Source: Spirochaetales bacterium
Lineage (GTDB): Bacteria > Spirochaetota > Spirochaetia > DSM-27196 > SLAA01
Reading direction: 5' to 3'
DNA: 58,338 nucleotides
NCBI GenBank assembly: GCA_007127105.1
Contig: SLAA01000117.1
Location: 1 to 58,338 of the forward strand
The notes under the pieces were generated by a model. The model ran no database searches. It saw only the letters and a program-made list of their open reading frames with translations, and had not been told where the DNA came from. A program made the position numbers and the translations under genes. Shown piece by piece: positions 32,673 through 40,598 of the stretch (the first letter of the stretch is position 1; each line of letters begins with the position of its first letter).

Positions 32673-33824
32673 ATGCCGGATAGCGTTTTTCACGTACCCG
32701 CACGAATCACCTTTGGAGTCGACGTACTCAATAGACTCGGCGTCATAGCCTCGACTTACGGAACGCGAGCTCTTCTTGTTACAGAACCCAACCTCCGTGA
32801 TCCAGGGCACATTCGCAGAGTACAAGACCTGCTTTCCAAAAAAGGGATAGATGTCATCCTCCACGATGAGCTTTTGAGCGGTGCTCAAGCTGGTTCGATG
32901 GATGAAGCCATAGGGCTTGCCCGGGCCGGAAAGGTTCAAATGGTTATTGGACTCGGCGGTATGAATGCGGTATTGGCGGCCCGTTGTGCCTCGGTTGCTG
33001 CACCTAATCAGGAGGCTGGCAGCGCTACCCTTCTGAGTGGAGCTCCACACCCCAAGCCCGCGCTTCCTTGTATTGCTATTCCCACCGCGATCCGAGATCA
33101 CTTTCTTTTTACCGAGGACGTTGTACTGGTAGACAGTTCTTCAAAAACTGCACGTTCGGTACGTCTGGGGCCGAGCAGTATTCGTGAAGTACTGGTAGAT
33201 CCGCGCCTCAACCTCAGCCTGTCAAAGAAGGCGGTTGGTGCTGCGCTTCTGGATACGCTGTCCGCCGCCTGCGAAGGCTATTTGTCAAAAAAGAATACCT
33301 TTCTCTCCGAAACGCTCTTCTTGGAGAGCTGCCGTGCCGTCCATGATGCGGTTGAACTCATACATCGACAGTCGGAGGATCTTCGAGGACGATTTCGCGC
33401 ATGTGAGGCAGGCATGGCCTGTTCAATTGCGTTGTCATCCTCGGTGCAAGGACCGGCGGGTGCCCTGACCTATGCTATCAATGCGAAATACGGCATACCC
33501 AAAGCCTGGGTGGCAACCGTACTGTTGCCGCACATGCTTGACTATGCGGTAGCTCCGCGAACCGACAGGCTGGTGAAGATTGCGGAAGCCCTTGGTGAGG
33601 AAGCCGACGGTCTGGACATTAACGACGACGCCAGCCGTGCGGCCTCGGCGGTACGTCGCATCATGGGACGCCTGGGGCTAACCTCTCGCCTGCGCGACTT
33701 CGACATCCGCCTGGACGACATGTTCGAAATGTCGGAAATTGCGGCCGGACTCGAAATGAGCGGGTACAGCCCGGTTGCACATTCGTCCGAGGACATCTAC
33801 GAAATGGTTAAGGCCGCCTTTTAG
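32673..33824 (+). CDS. Fe-ADH-fold protein lacking metal ligands (probable pseudoenzyme)
   Basis: A 383-residue protein that follows iron-containing alcohol dehydrogenases along its whole length: FHVPARITFGVDVLNRLG at the start, VDPRLNLSLSKKAVGAALLD in the middle and LLPHMLDY. The active site is lost. Of the four canonical metal ligands only Asp194 remains; the positions of the three His carry Ala198, Gly263 and Lys277. The GGGSxxD nucleotide-binding motif reads GGMNAVL (95-101). It is therefore unlikely to be a metal-dependent dehydrogenase. AAGGCGGAT lies nine bases before the ATG. The reading frame is intact, without internal stops, which suggests a selected non-enzymatic or altered function. 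It stands between flgM and a SpoU methyltransferase. Confidence 0.82.
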   Translation: MPDSVFHVPARITFGVDVLNRLGVIASTYGTRALLVTEPNLRDPGHIRRVQDLLSKKGIDVILHDELLSGAQAGSMDEAIGLARAGKVQMVIGLGGMNAVLAARCASVAAPNQEAGSATLLSGAPHPKPALPCIAIPTAIRDHFLFTEDVVLVDSSSKTARSVRLGPSSIREVLVDPRLNLSLSKKAVGAALLDTLSAACEGYLSKKNTFLSETLFLESCRAVHDAVELIHRQSEDLRGRFRACEAGMACSIALSSSVQGPAGALTYAINAKYGIPKAWVATVLLPHMLDYAVAPRTDRLVKIAEALGEEADGLDINDDASRAASAVRRIMGRLGLTSRLRDFDIRLDDMFEMSEIAAGLEMSGYSPVAHSSEDIYEMVKAAF

Positions 33825-33827
33825 CCT

Positions 33828-34682
33828 GTGATCTCGCCACGAAAGTTTCGTCGTTTACCCTACTCCACTCGACTACGAAAAAGTTACCGCCTGGTGCTTG
33901 ATATTCAACGGTGTCTTCGCCGTGGCGAACAGCCGGATACCGGCATGGTGGCGCTTTTGCACGCTGCCACTGAACTTGGGCAGGAAGACACCACTGCCCG
34001 GGAAGCCTCGAGTTGGCTCGCGGCGCTGGCTACCGCGTTGGGAGACGACCAAAACACCGCACAGGCTGGCCTTGAGCGGCTCTGTGAACAGGCTGCTTCC
34101 GCTCTTGAGGCCCTGTGTGGCATAGCCCCAGCCGACTGGGATCTCCTTCCGCCGCTCGAGGCGCAGTCACCTCTCCTGCAGCCGCTGCAGCAGCCGCTGG
34201 CAAATGGATCTGCGTCGGGCACCCGCCCGGAAACGGCCCACACTGCGGACATCAGCCTGTACCTTGAGGATCTACGTTCGCCCTTTAACATCGGTTCAGT
34301 CATCCGCAGCGCCGCCGCCTTTGGGTGTCGTGCGTTGTATCTGTCTCCTGGGTGTGCAGATGAACGGCACCCTCGCTGCCAGCGGGCCGCAATGGGAGCA
34401 CACCAGATGCTGGATATTACGCGTATCTCCTTAAGCGAGCTGAGGGAGAGGCAGCCGGAGGCGAGTATTGTGGCCCTGGAAACCGGTGGAACTCCCATAA
34501 ACGAGTTTGAGTTTCCCCGGCAGGGAGTTCTGGTGTTAGGCAATGAGGAACTGGGTATTGAGTCTTCAACGCTTGCTGCCCCGGATGTCCTCCGGCTCAG
34601 CATTCCCTGCTATGGCCACAAAGCAACCCTCAATGTGGGAGTTGCCGCTGGAATAGCTCTGTCGTGGTGGCGTGCCAGATAA
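33828..34682 (+). CDS. SpoU/TrmH-family RNA 2'-O-methyltransferase
   Basis: A 284-residue SPOUT methyltransferase. The three trefoil-knot motifs are present: LRSPFNIGSVIRSAAAFG (about 150-168), GVLVLGNEELGIES (about 229-242) and IPCYGHKATLNVGVAAGIAL (about 258-277). The conserved Asn and Arg of motif one are kept. The last motif has Lys-Ala-Thr-Leu-Asn in place of the common Ser-Leu-Asn. The N-terminal 130 residues are helical and family-specific, with a Gln/Leu/Pro repeat (LLQPLQQPLAN). The start is GTG at 33828, four bases after the previous stop, with weak ribosome-binding sequence. Substrate (tRNA or rRNA) cannot be told. Confidence 0.88.
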   Translation: MISPRKFRRLPYSTRLRKSYRLVLDIQRCLRRGEQPDTGMVALLHAATELGQEDTTAREASSWLAALATALGDDQNTAQAGLERLCEQAASALEALCGIAPADWDLLPPLEAQSPLLQPLQQPLANGSASGTRPETAHTADISLYLEDLRSPFNIGSVIRSAAAFGCRALYLSPGCADERHPRCQRAAMGAHQMLDITRISLSELRERQPEASIVALETGGTPINEFEFPRQGVLVLGNEELGIESSTLAAPDVLRLSIPCYGHKATLNVGVAAGIALSWWRAR

Positions 34683-34696
34683 CGGCGGACTGGCGC

Positions 34697-36181
34697 CTAA
34701 CCGCGGGCGTCCCGGTCAAAGGCCTCGGTGAGCCGCGCCTCGACCTTGAGCAGATCTTCTTCATTCTGCATTCGAAACTCACGCAGTGCCGGAAGGTATA
34801 CCTGGTCAAAGGAAAGGCGGTCTTCCTTGTAGTGGCATAGCGTATTTGCCATGTACACCGCTAAAGCAACTTCTTGGAACTCTTCAGGCGCATCGAGCGG
34901 GTGGTGGTGATACTTAATGGCATTCACCAAGGCGTCCGGGAAGTTCCAGTTTTGAGCCACAATGCCGCCTATCTCGGCATGATTGACCCCGTTGGCCAAA
35001 TCCTCAAAGAGCTCTATAGATAAGCCCTTCTCACGACAGAATGTCTCCATTTTGCCGTGAACCTCAGGGTGCACCGATGAGAATATGATCTTCCCCATGT
35101 CATGGAGAATTCCGCCTACATAGACATCATCCAGCAGGTGCTTCTTACGGGTAATGTTCTTCGTCAGGTTGTAGGCATAGAACGCAGTCCGGTACGAATG
35201 CTCCCACAGCTCCTTCGTTTCAGGAGTATCCACACCCAGAATCTTCTGAGTTCCGTATGAGTAGAGCAGATTGCGAAGCCCTCGCAAACCGACAAGTTTG
35301 ACTGCCTCAACAATATTGTCTACCCGCTTTGGCAGCATAAACTGTGCACTGTTAACTACCTTGAGCAGATCGGCCGTAAGAGCTGGGTCCGTGGATATCT
35401 GGCGAGCAATTTCATGCAGTTCGGAGTCTGGGTCTGAAATCGCTTTCTGCAGGTTGGTTATGTTCTCGGGGAAGCGCGGAAGCCCCTCTATGTGCTTGGC
35501 CAACTGATGCGAAATAATGTCAAGGTTCTCGCTGCGCACCTCAGACATTGGTATGTTCAGTTCCGCCACGGTTTCGCCATTGCGCGAGTCAATATCAAAG
35601 GCGTCTTCATCCAGCCCAATTTTCTTGAGCATGAGCACCAGAATGACAATTCCCAGTCCGGCTCCTTCGGAGTCGTCCAGTACCGTGGTGAGCGCTTCCT
35701 CCAGGGAGTCAAAAGCTCGCGAGCGAGCAATGCGGTCGTATACACGAATTTGTTCTTTTTTGTTGATCTCGGAGTTGTTTGCTACGGAAATTACCAGCTC
35801 GTTTCCGCGTGCGTGGAAGGTAATCTTTATGTAAAGACCAGCCTCCTTCTGCTTCTTTAAGTAGTAGTCGATGTTGTCGAGTGTTTCCTGCTTGAACTTC
35901 TCCATACCAGCCTGGTAGTCGGCGTCGGAGTTCATGTTCAAGCCTTTTTCCTGGAAGTAAACGCGCTTTGTGTTTGCCTTCTTGGCATTCACCGCAATTT
36001 CTCGCAAACAGTAGGCCAAAGGGTCCCGCAGCTTCTCTTGCCCCATTTCATTGAGGAACACGGCAAGCACGTCTTCTAACTGAACCTCGGTTTCATGAGG
36101 CAGGGTGTAGGTCTTGACGGTAATGGGAATACCGCTCCTGGCCGCCTGCAGGATTTTCTGCGTGTCTACTTTCTTAGCCAT
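34697..36181 (-). CDS. histidine-kinase-like ATPase fused to an HDOD domain
   Basis: A 494-residue cytoplasmic signalling protein. Residues about 35-210 read as a GHKL ATPase: N-box CLREIAVNAKKANTK (Glu61, Asn65), an Asn-Asn-Ser segment (about 135) where the G1 box should be, and a G2 box SEGAGLGIVILVLML (171-185). No histidine phospho-acceptor domain is seen. Residues about 230-430 form an HDOD domain that keeps HD-like residues in LHDMGKIIF, HAEIGG and YHHHP. HDOD proteins act in c-di-GMP-linked or stress signalling. A consensus promoter sits upstream. This is the only kinase-like ATPase in the window, and it could in principle belong to a partner-switching system with the STAS protein at 5009, which is speculation. 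Confidence 0.85.
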   Translation of the reverse strand: MAKKVDTQKILQAARSGIPITVKTYTLPHETEVQLEDVLAVFLNEMGQEKLRDPLAYCLREIAVNAKKANTKRVYFQEKGLNMNSDADYQAGMEKFKQETLDNIDYYLKKQKEAGLYIKITFHARGNELVISVANNSEINKKEQIRVYDRIARSRAFDSLEEALTTVLDDSEGAGLGIVILVLMLKKIGLDEDAFDIDSRNGETVAELNIPMSEVRSENLDIISHQLAKHIEGLPRFPENITNLQKAISDPDSELHEIARQISTDPALTADLLKVVNSAQFMLPKRVDNIVEAVKLVGLRGLRNLLYSYGTQKILGVDTPETKELWEHSYRTAFYAYNLTKNITRKKHLLDDVYVGGILHDMGKIIFSSVHPEVHGKMETFCREKGLSIELFEDLANGVNHAEIGGIVAQNWNFPDALVNAIKYHHHPLDAPEEFQEVALAVYMANTLCHYKEDRLSFDQVYLPALREFRMQNEEDLLKVEARLTEAFDRDARG

Positions 36182-36218
36182 ACTCGACCAACACCTTCAC
36201 TTTATTTTGCTACTGAAG

Positions 36219-36246
36219 ATTATAGACTCCATATCCCTTGTGTCAA
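36219..36246 (-). promoter_or_regulatory. strong sigma-70 promoter of the ATPase-HDOD gene
   Basis: On the minus strand TTGACA (36246-36241), 16 bases, TATAAT (36224-36219). Both hexamers match the consensus perfectly. The predicted start near 36212 leaves a leader of about 31 bases with AAGGTG. Confidence 0.85.
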
Positions 36247-36296
36247 GTTTTGCGAGGGAATCAGTGGCAAAGTCTAGACTTGGGGCTCCAGATTGA

Positions 36297-38813
36297 CTAC
36301 AGCGCCCCGAAACTCTTCATCTGCAGAGCCATTTCCCGTAGCCGTCGTTCCACCAGGGCATTCACACTGCCTCCACGGTAGCCGCCCTTTAAGGTCCGGC
36401 CGCCCGCTTCCAGGCCGGTCAGGATTTCCATGGCCTCATCTACGGTCGCCACCGACCATACATGGAACATACCTTCATCAAGGGCCGCTTGCAGAGCTCT
36501 TGAAGGCATGAGGTTGGCAAGGTTGCCTCGGGGAATAATAACCCCCTGCGACCCGCTGAGTCCCAGCTTGCAGCAAACCTCATAAAAACCTTCAATTTTC
36601 TCGTTGATCCCGCCCACAGCCTGTATCTGCCCCATCTGGTTGACCGATCCGGTGACAGCTATGTCCTGCCGCAATGGCAACTCTGCAATAGAGCTGAGCA
36701 GCACATAGACCTCGCTTGAGGAGGCCGAGTCTCCATCTACCTCGATATAGGACTGTTCAAAACAGATTGATCCGCGCACCGAGAGCGGAAAGTCCTGGGC
36801 GTACTTCGAGCGGAGATATCCCTCCAGTATGTACACTCCCTTGTCATGAATCTCTCCAGAGAGCCCGGACTCGCGTTCAATATTGACAATGCCCTCGCTC
36901 CCGGGTGCGGTGCGCGCCGTGATAAGCATGGGCCGTGCAAAGGCGTAGTACCCACGGTCAAGTATTGCGAGCCCGTTAATGCGTCCTACCGCCATCCCGG
37001 AAACGGCCACGAGCAGCTCTCCCGAGAGTATCTGTTCGTCAATTTTTTCTTGCGGCAGGTTTGAAAGAAAGGCCCGTTCGGTCACGGCCGCCTCGACCGA
37101 TTCTCGGGTAATTGTGCTGTCCTTGCTCCGGCGGGCACAGTAGTCGGACTCACGCAGGAGGTCAGCAATGCGGGAGAAGCGCGTGCTGTACAAATTCCGG
37201 AACTCACCAAGCCGAACTGCGTGCTCAAGAATAGCGGCAATCCCACTTGCTTCGGGCTCAAGCAATGACTCCTGGACCGCGATCATGCGTACAAAAGCAA
37301 TGTAGCGCGCAGTGGTGTCGGCGTTACGTGGCATAACGGAGTCAAACTCAGCGGTGACCTTGAAGAGCTTCCCAAAGTCGTCGTCACCGTAATAGAGGGC
37401 GTCGTAGACATGCTCGGCGGCAGTCACAATGAGCTTAAAGCGTACCTCAATCGGTTCCGGCCTGAGAAACCCCGTATGGGCCTGCGGGCCGGGCACGGTA
37501 CGAATCTCGGTTATTCCGTCCTGCAGCACCCGCTTACAGGCTTGCCACACATCTTCTTGGGTGAAAAGGTCCTCGGCCCGGAGCACAAGAAAGCCACCGG
37601 ACGCCTTGGCGACCGCACCTACACGTAAACTCCGGTAGTCGGGAACAGCGGACTCATCACCGCTCTGCATAGACTCAATACTGCCGAACATCGTCTGGTA
37701 GTCCGGATTGCTCTCAAATACAACCGGTGCGGAACGAGAGTCGGTGTGATCAACCACGATATTCACGCCGTATCGCTGGAGCTGCTCGGAGCTGCTGGGG
37801 CCTCCCCCGGCGTCCAGGCCTCCATTCTCACCATCAACCACGAATAGCTGCAGGTTTTCCAGGATGTCCCTGGTGAAGGCATCCAGATAGGTCTTCACGG
37901 CTGGAGCCGAAAAGCGCGCACTCAAACGACCCGTAGCAGCACGCAGGTGCGGCTCAATGGCCTTCCTGCGCAGTTCGGAAAGCTGCGCGTCAATGTTTTC
38001 ACGGTCAAGTCGGAGACGAAGCATGATGCGATGCATCTCTTCCAGGTACGCGTAATACCGTGTACGAGTTTCTTCCAGTCCTGCTCGCTCACGTTTTCCC
38101 GACGAAACTTCCCGCTCGAGCTCTGCGAAGCTTGCCGGTTCGCCTTCTATGAGAGGCACGAGCTCAGCCTTAGCTGCCTCTCCGGGTGAAGCGACAACCC
38201 GGAAACCCTCTCGGCCTATTCGATCCTCGAACTCTGCAATCGTTTGTGCCTCACGGGTCTGAACCGATTGAAGCAAGGCGTCGCGCTCCGAGATGAATTC
38301 CTGATCCTCGGTGAGCAGTTCAATGCTGCGGCGTATCTGGGCCACGCAGTCGCCTAGCCCTGTCCGAAACTCGCGAGCGCTTCCGGGCTCGAAATACAGA
38401 ACCCGTGGCTCGTAGGGGCAACTGAAATTATGGACATAGGCAATGTCACGCAGGCCCGAAATGTCACCGGAGAACTCGGCGAGCACGCGTTCTACGGCGG
38501 TCCGCTTACCGACCCCAGATGGGCCGGTGACTATGACGTTGTAACCCCTGTTTCGTATTTCTAGAGCCATGCGCAAGGCTCGCAAGGCCCGGGGTTGCCC
38601 AATGATACCAAACTCGCCGTTCTCACCCTGGTCGGGCAGCTCGGCCTCGGTTGTGTTCCGCGCCTGCTCGGCGGCAGTTATGCCAGCGTTAACTTCTTCT
38701 GGGTCAATGGTGAATGTGTAGTCCTGCGATTGTGCTCTCAAGCGCTGTTCGGCGGGTAGCTCTTCACCGGAACTCCCAAGTTGCGAGCCGGTGCTGTAGT
38801 TCTTCTCAATCAT
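36297..38813 (-). CDS. LonC-type AAA-fused serine protease
   Basis: An 838-residue Lon-family protease of the type with an unusual AAA module (AAA_32) and a long coiled-coil insert. Walker A is GPSGVGKRT near residue 95 and the insert spans about 165-300. The protease domain at the C-terminus has catalytic Ser in IEVDGDSASSSE and Lys in INEKIEGFYEVC, with ITGS-like AVTGSVNQMGQIQAVGG between them. In related proteins the AAA part is often catalytically weak. The ATG at 38813 is chosen; a TTG at 38834 with GGGG upstream is the alternative. A -10 TATGAT lies nine bases before the ATG, which would give a very short leader. Confidence 0.9.
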   Translation of the reverse strand: MIEKNYSTGSQLGSSGEELPAEQRLRAQSQDYTFTIDPEEVNAGITAAEQARNTTEAELPDQGENGEFGIIGQPRALRALRMALEIRNRGYNVIVTGPSGVGKRTAVERVLAEFSGDISGLRDIAYVHNFSCPYEPRVLYFEPGSAREFRTGLGDCVAQIRRSIELLTEDQEFISERDALLQSVQTREAQTIAEFEDRIGREGFRVVASPGEAAKAELVPLIEGEPASFAELEREVSSGKRERAGLEETRTRYYAYLEEMHRIMLRLRLDRENIDAQLSELRRKAIEPHLRAATGRLSARFSAPAVKTYLDAFTRDILENLQLFVVDGENGGLDAGGGPSSSEQLQRYGVNIVVDHTDSRSAPVVFESNPDYQTMFGSIESMQSGDESAVPDYRSLRVGAVAKASGGFLVLRAEDLFTQEDVWQACKRVLQDGITEIRTVPGPQAHTGFLRPEPIEVRFKLIVTAAEHVYDALYYGDDDFGKLFKVTAEFDSVMPRNADTTARYIAFVRMIAVQESLLEPEASGIAAILEHAVRLGEFRNLYSTRFSRIADLLRESDYCARRSKDSTITRESVEAAVTERAFLSNLPQEKIDEQILSGELLVAVSGMAVGRINGLAILDRGYYAFARPMLITARTAPGSEGIVNIERESGLSGEIHDKGVYILEGYLRSKYAQDFPLSVRGSICFEQSYIEVDGDSASSSEVYVLLSSIAELPLRQDIAVTGSVNQMGQIQAVGGINEKIEGFYEVCCKLGLSGSQGVIIPRGNLANLMPSRALQAALDEGMFHVWSVATVDEAMEILTGLEAGGRTLKGGYRGGSVNALVERRLREMALQMKSFGAL

Positions 38814-38898
38814 GTGACTCGTATCATATCCCAAAGCAGCCCCAGCTGGCCAGAGTCCCGATGCGTTGCCTGCCAGGCTTTCGGTGCTTCATAATGGC

Positions 38899-38927
38899 TT
38901 GGAAAAAGCCAACAGGCGTTCTATACT
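38899..38927 (+). promoter_or_regulatory. sigma-70 promoter of nif3 with leaderless geometry
   Basis: TTGGAA, 17 bases, TATACT (38922-38927), then six bases to the ATG at 38934. The expected transcript start is the A of the ATG. There is no ribosome-binding site. Confidence 0.6.
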
Positions 38928-38933
38928 GCCTCC

Positions 38934-39695
38934 ATGCTACTTCAAGAACTGGATCACTATCTGCGATCGCACTTGGCTATTGATGAGCTGCAGGCTGTCG
39001 ACAAAAGCCTCAACGGTATTCAGGTGGGACGACGCACACAGGATGTACGCCGCGTTGCATGCGCAGTCGACGCCTGCGCCGAAACCTTTGACCGTGCCGC
39101 CGAATGGGGTGCCGACGTGCTTGTTGTGCATCATGGTTTGTACTGGGGGCGCGTGCTCCCTTTAACCGGTGAGCACTATGAGCGCATTCGGAAGCTCATG
39201 GATGCCGATATCGCACTGTACGCAGTGCATCTGCCCTTAGATATGCACCCCGAGTTCGGCAACAACGCCGAAATGGCGAAGGCTCTTCATCTCAAGGAGA
39301 CGAAACCTTTTGGGAAGTATCATGGCTACGAGATAGGGGTTTCGGGGCGCCTTGAACCCGCGGTTCGCAGAGAGGAAGTTGTTGACAGCCTGTTCGCCGA
39401 CCTCGGGAATCCGCTTGCGGTACTCCCTTTTGGCCCGGAAATGGTCAGCAGTGTGGGAATTGTTTCGGGTGGTGCAGTCTTCGAGGTGGAGCAAGCCATT
39501 GAGCAAGGGCTCGATCTCTACATCACCGGTGATGCCTCGCACACTGTTTACCATCGTTGCATGGAGGCCGGAATCAATGTAGTTTTTGGTGGCCATTACG
39601 CAACGGAAGTCTGGGGGCCACGCGCGCTCGGGGAACGAGTGGCTAAAGACCTGGGACTCGAAACGAGCTTCATTGACGTGCCAACCGGCCTCTAA
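38934..39695 (+). CDS. Nif3/YbgI-family metal-binding protein
   Basis: A 253-residue member of the Nif3-like (YbgI, DUF34) family with a dinuclear metal site. The ligands are in VVHHGLYWG (about 62), AVHLPLDMHPEFGNN (about 97-111) and GGHYATE (about 217-223). The family has been described as GTP cyclohydrolase I type 2-like, but the real activity is not settled. The gene is the first of a run with lspA and a small membrane protein. It is short for the family because it lacks the inserted PII-like domain seen in longer members. Confidence 0.9.
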   Translation: MLLQELDHYLRSHLAIDELQAVDKSLNGIQVGRRTQDVRRVACAVDACAETFDRAAEWGADVLVVHHGLYWGRVLPLTGEHYERIRKLMDADIALYAVHLPLDMHPEFGNNAEMAKALHLKETKPFGKYHGYEIGVSGRLEPAVRREEVVDSLFADLGNPLAVLPFGPEMVSSVGIVSGGAVFEVEQAIEQGLDLYITGDASHTVYHRCMEAGINVVFGGHYATEVWGPRALGERVAKDLGLETSFIDVPTGL

Positions 39696-39736
39696 GCGGC
39701 ATGCGCCAACCATTTTTCGGGAGAAAACCTACTGCC

Positions 39737-40309
39737 ATGATCAATCGTGAACAACTGAAGCCCCTTTTCCTGGTACCGATTATCGCGATAATCGACCAGA
39801 TCACCAAGCACATTGTGGTCTTGCGCATTGAACCCATTTATGCAGGTGGAGAGATCATTGAGGTCGTCGGCGACTTCATCCGCATTATTCACGCTCGCAA
39901 TCCTGGAATTGCATTCAGCATTGGGCGTGATCTTCCAGATCCTTTCCGAGGAATTCTCTTCACTGCCGTTCCGCTCCTGGTACTCGCCGCACTACTGGCC
40001 TACTACCTCCACACTAAGGATCTGCCCCTGCCGTATCGCTACGCCGTGGCCGGGATACTTGGCGGTGGGGCGGGGAACCTCATAGACCGCATCTTTCGAC
40101 CGGACGGAGTGGTGGACTTCATTGATGTCCGTTTCTACGGACTACTGGGAATGGAGCGCTGGCCTACCTTCAACGTGGCGGATGCGTGTGTTGTTATGGC
40201 GGGTGTCCTGCTCTTCGTTGCAATGCTTCGTGACGAGTTTCATGGGAAAGGCTCGGAACAAGACAAGGACTCGGAACAAGACAAGGAACAGATAAACCGT
40301 GAAGTTTAA
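39737..40309 (+). CDS. lspA: lipoprotein signal peptidase (signal peptidase II)
   Basis: A 190-residue inner-membrane aspartic protease that cuts signal peptides of prolipoproteins such as the TPR lipoprotein in this window. It has four hydrophobic helices. The catalytic Asp pair is in GNLIDRIFRPDGVVDFIDVRF and FNVADACVV. The ATG at 39737 gives the usual short N-terminus; an in-frame ATG at 39701 would add 12 residues. GGGAG lies about 13 bases before 39737. The C-terminus has a charged tail with an imperfect tandem repeat (GSEQDKDSEQDKEQ). The gene overlaps the next by 11 bases. Confidence 0.94.
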   Translation: MINREQLKPLFLVPIIAIIDQITKHIVVLRIEPIYAGGEIIEVVGDFIRIIHARNPGIAFSIGRDLPDPFRGILFTAVPLLVLAALLAYYLHTKDLPLPYRYAVAGILGGGAGNLIDRIFRPDGVVDFIDVRFYGLLGMERWPTFNVADACVVMAGVLLFVAMLRDEFHGKGSEQDKDSEQDKEQINREV

Positions 40310-40598
40310 GAGTAAGAGACTTAACACCATACTCCTGGTGTTTGCCGCAACAGTTTTGAACCTCGTAGTAATGGCGGTGCTGTACTTTGGACTGGTACTA
40401 CTCTACGGACGCTTCGGAGCACCCTACATTCCGCCCGAGTATGGGGCACCAATACTGGTTGGGTTGTTCCTGTTTGTGGCGGCGCTCACCTACTTCGGTT
40501 ACTACCATCTTATGCGGATACTTGCACAGCGCTACGATATGGAACGCTACTTCGACCCTGTCTTCCCCAAAAGCAAACCCAGGAATGGAACTCAGTAG
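40299..40598 (+). CDS. small two-helix membrane protein of unknown function
   Basis: A 99-residue protein starting at GTG 40299, inside the end of lspA. Two transmembrane helices (about 8-36 and 48-70) frame a Gly/Pro/Tyr-rich loop (RFGAPYIPPEYGAP), and a basic, Tyr-rich tail follows. The start has AAGGAA about ten bases upstream. It overlaps the end of the convergent coiled-coil protein gene by seven bases (40592-40598). Its fixed place after lspA suggests a job in lipoprotein or envelope handling, but no family is recognised. Confidence 0.75.
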   Translation: MKFKSKRLNTILLVFAATVLNLVVMAVLYFGLVLLYGRFGAPYIPPEYGAPILVGLFLFVAALTYFGYYHLMRILAQRYDMERYFDPVFPKSKPRNGTQ

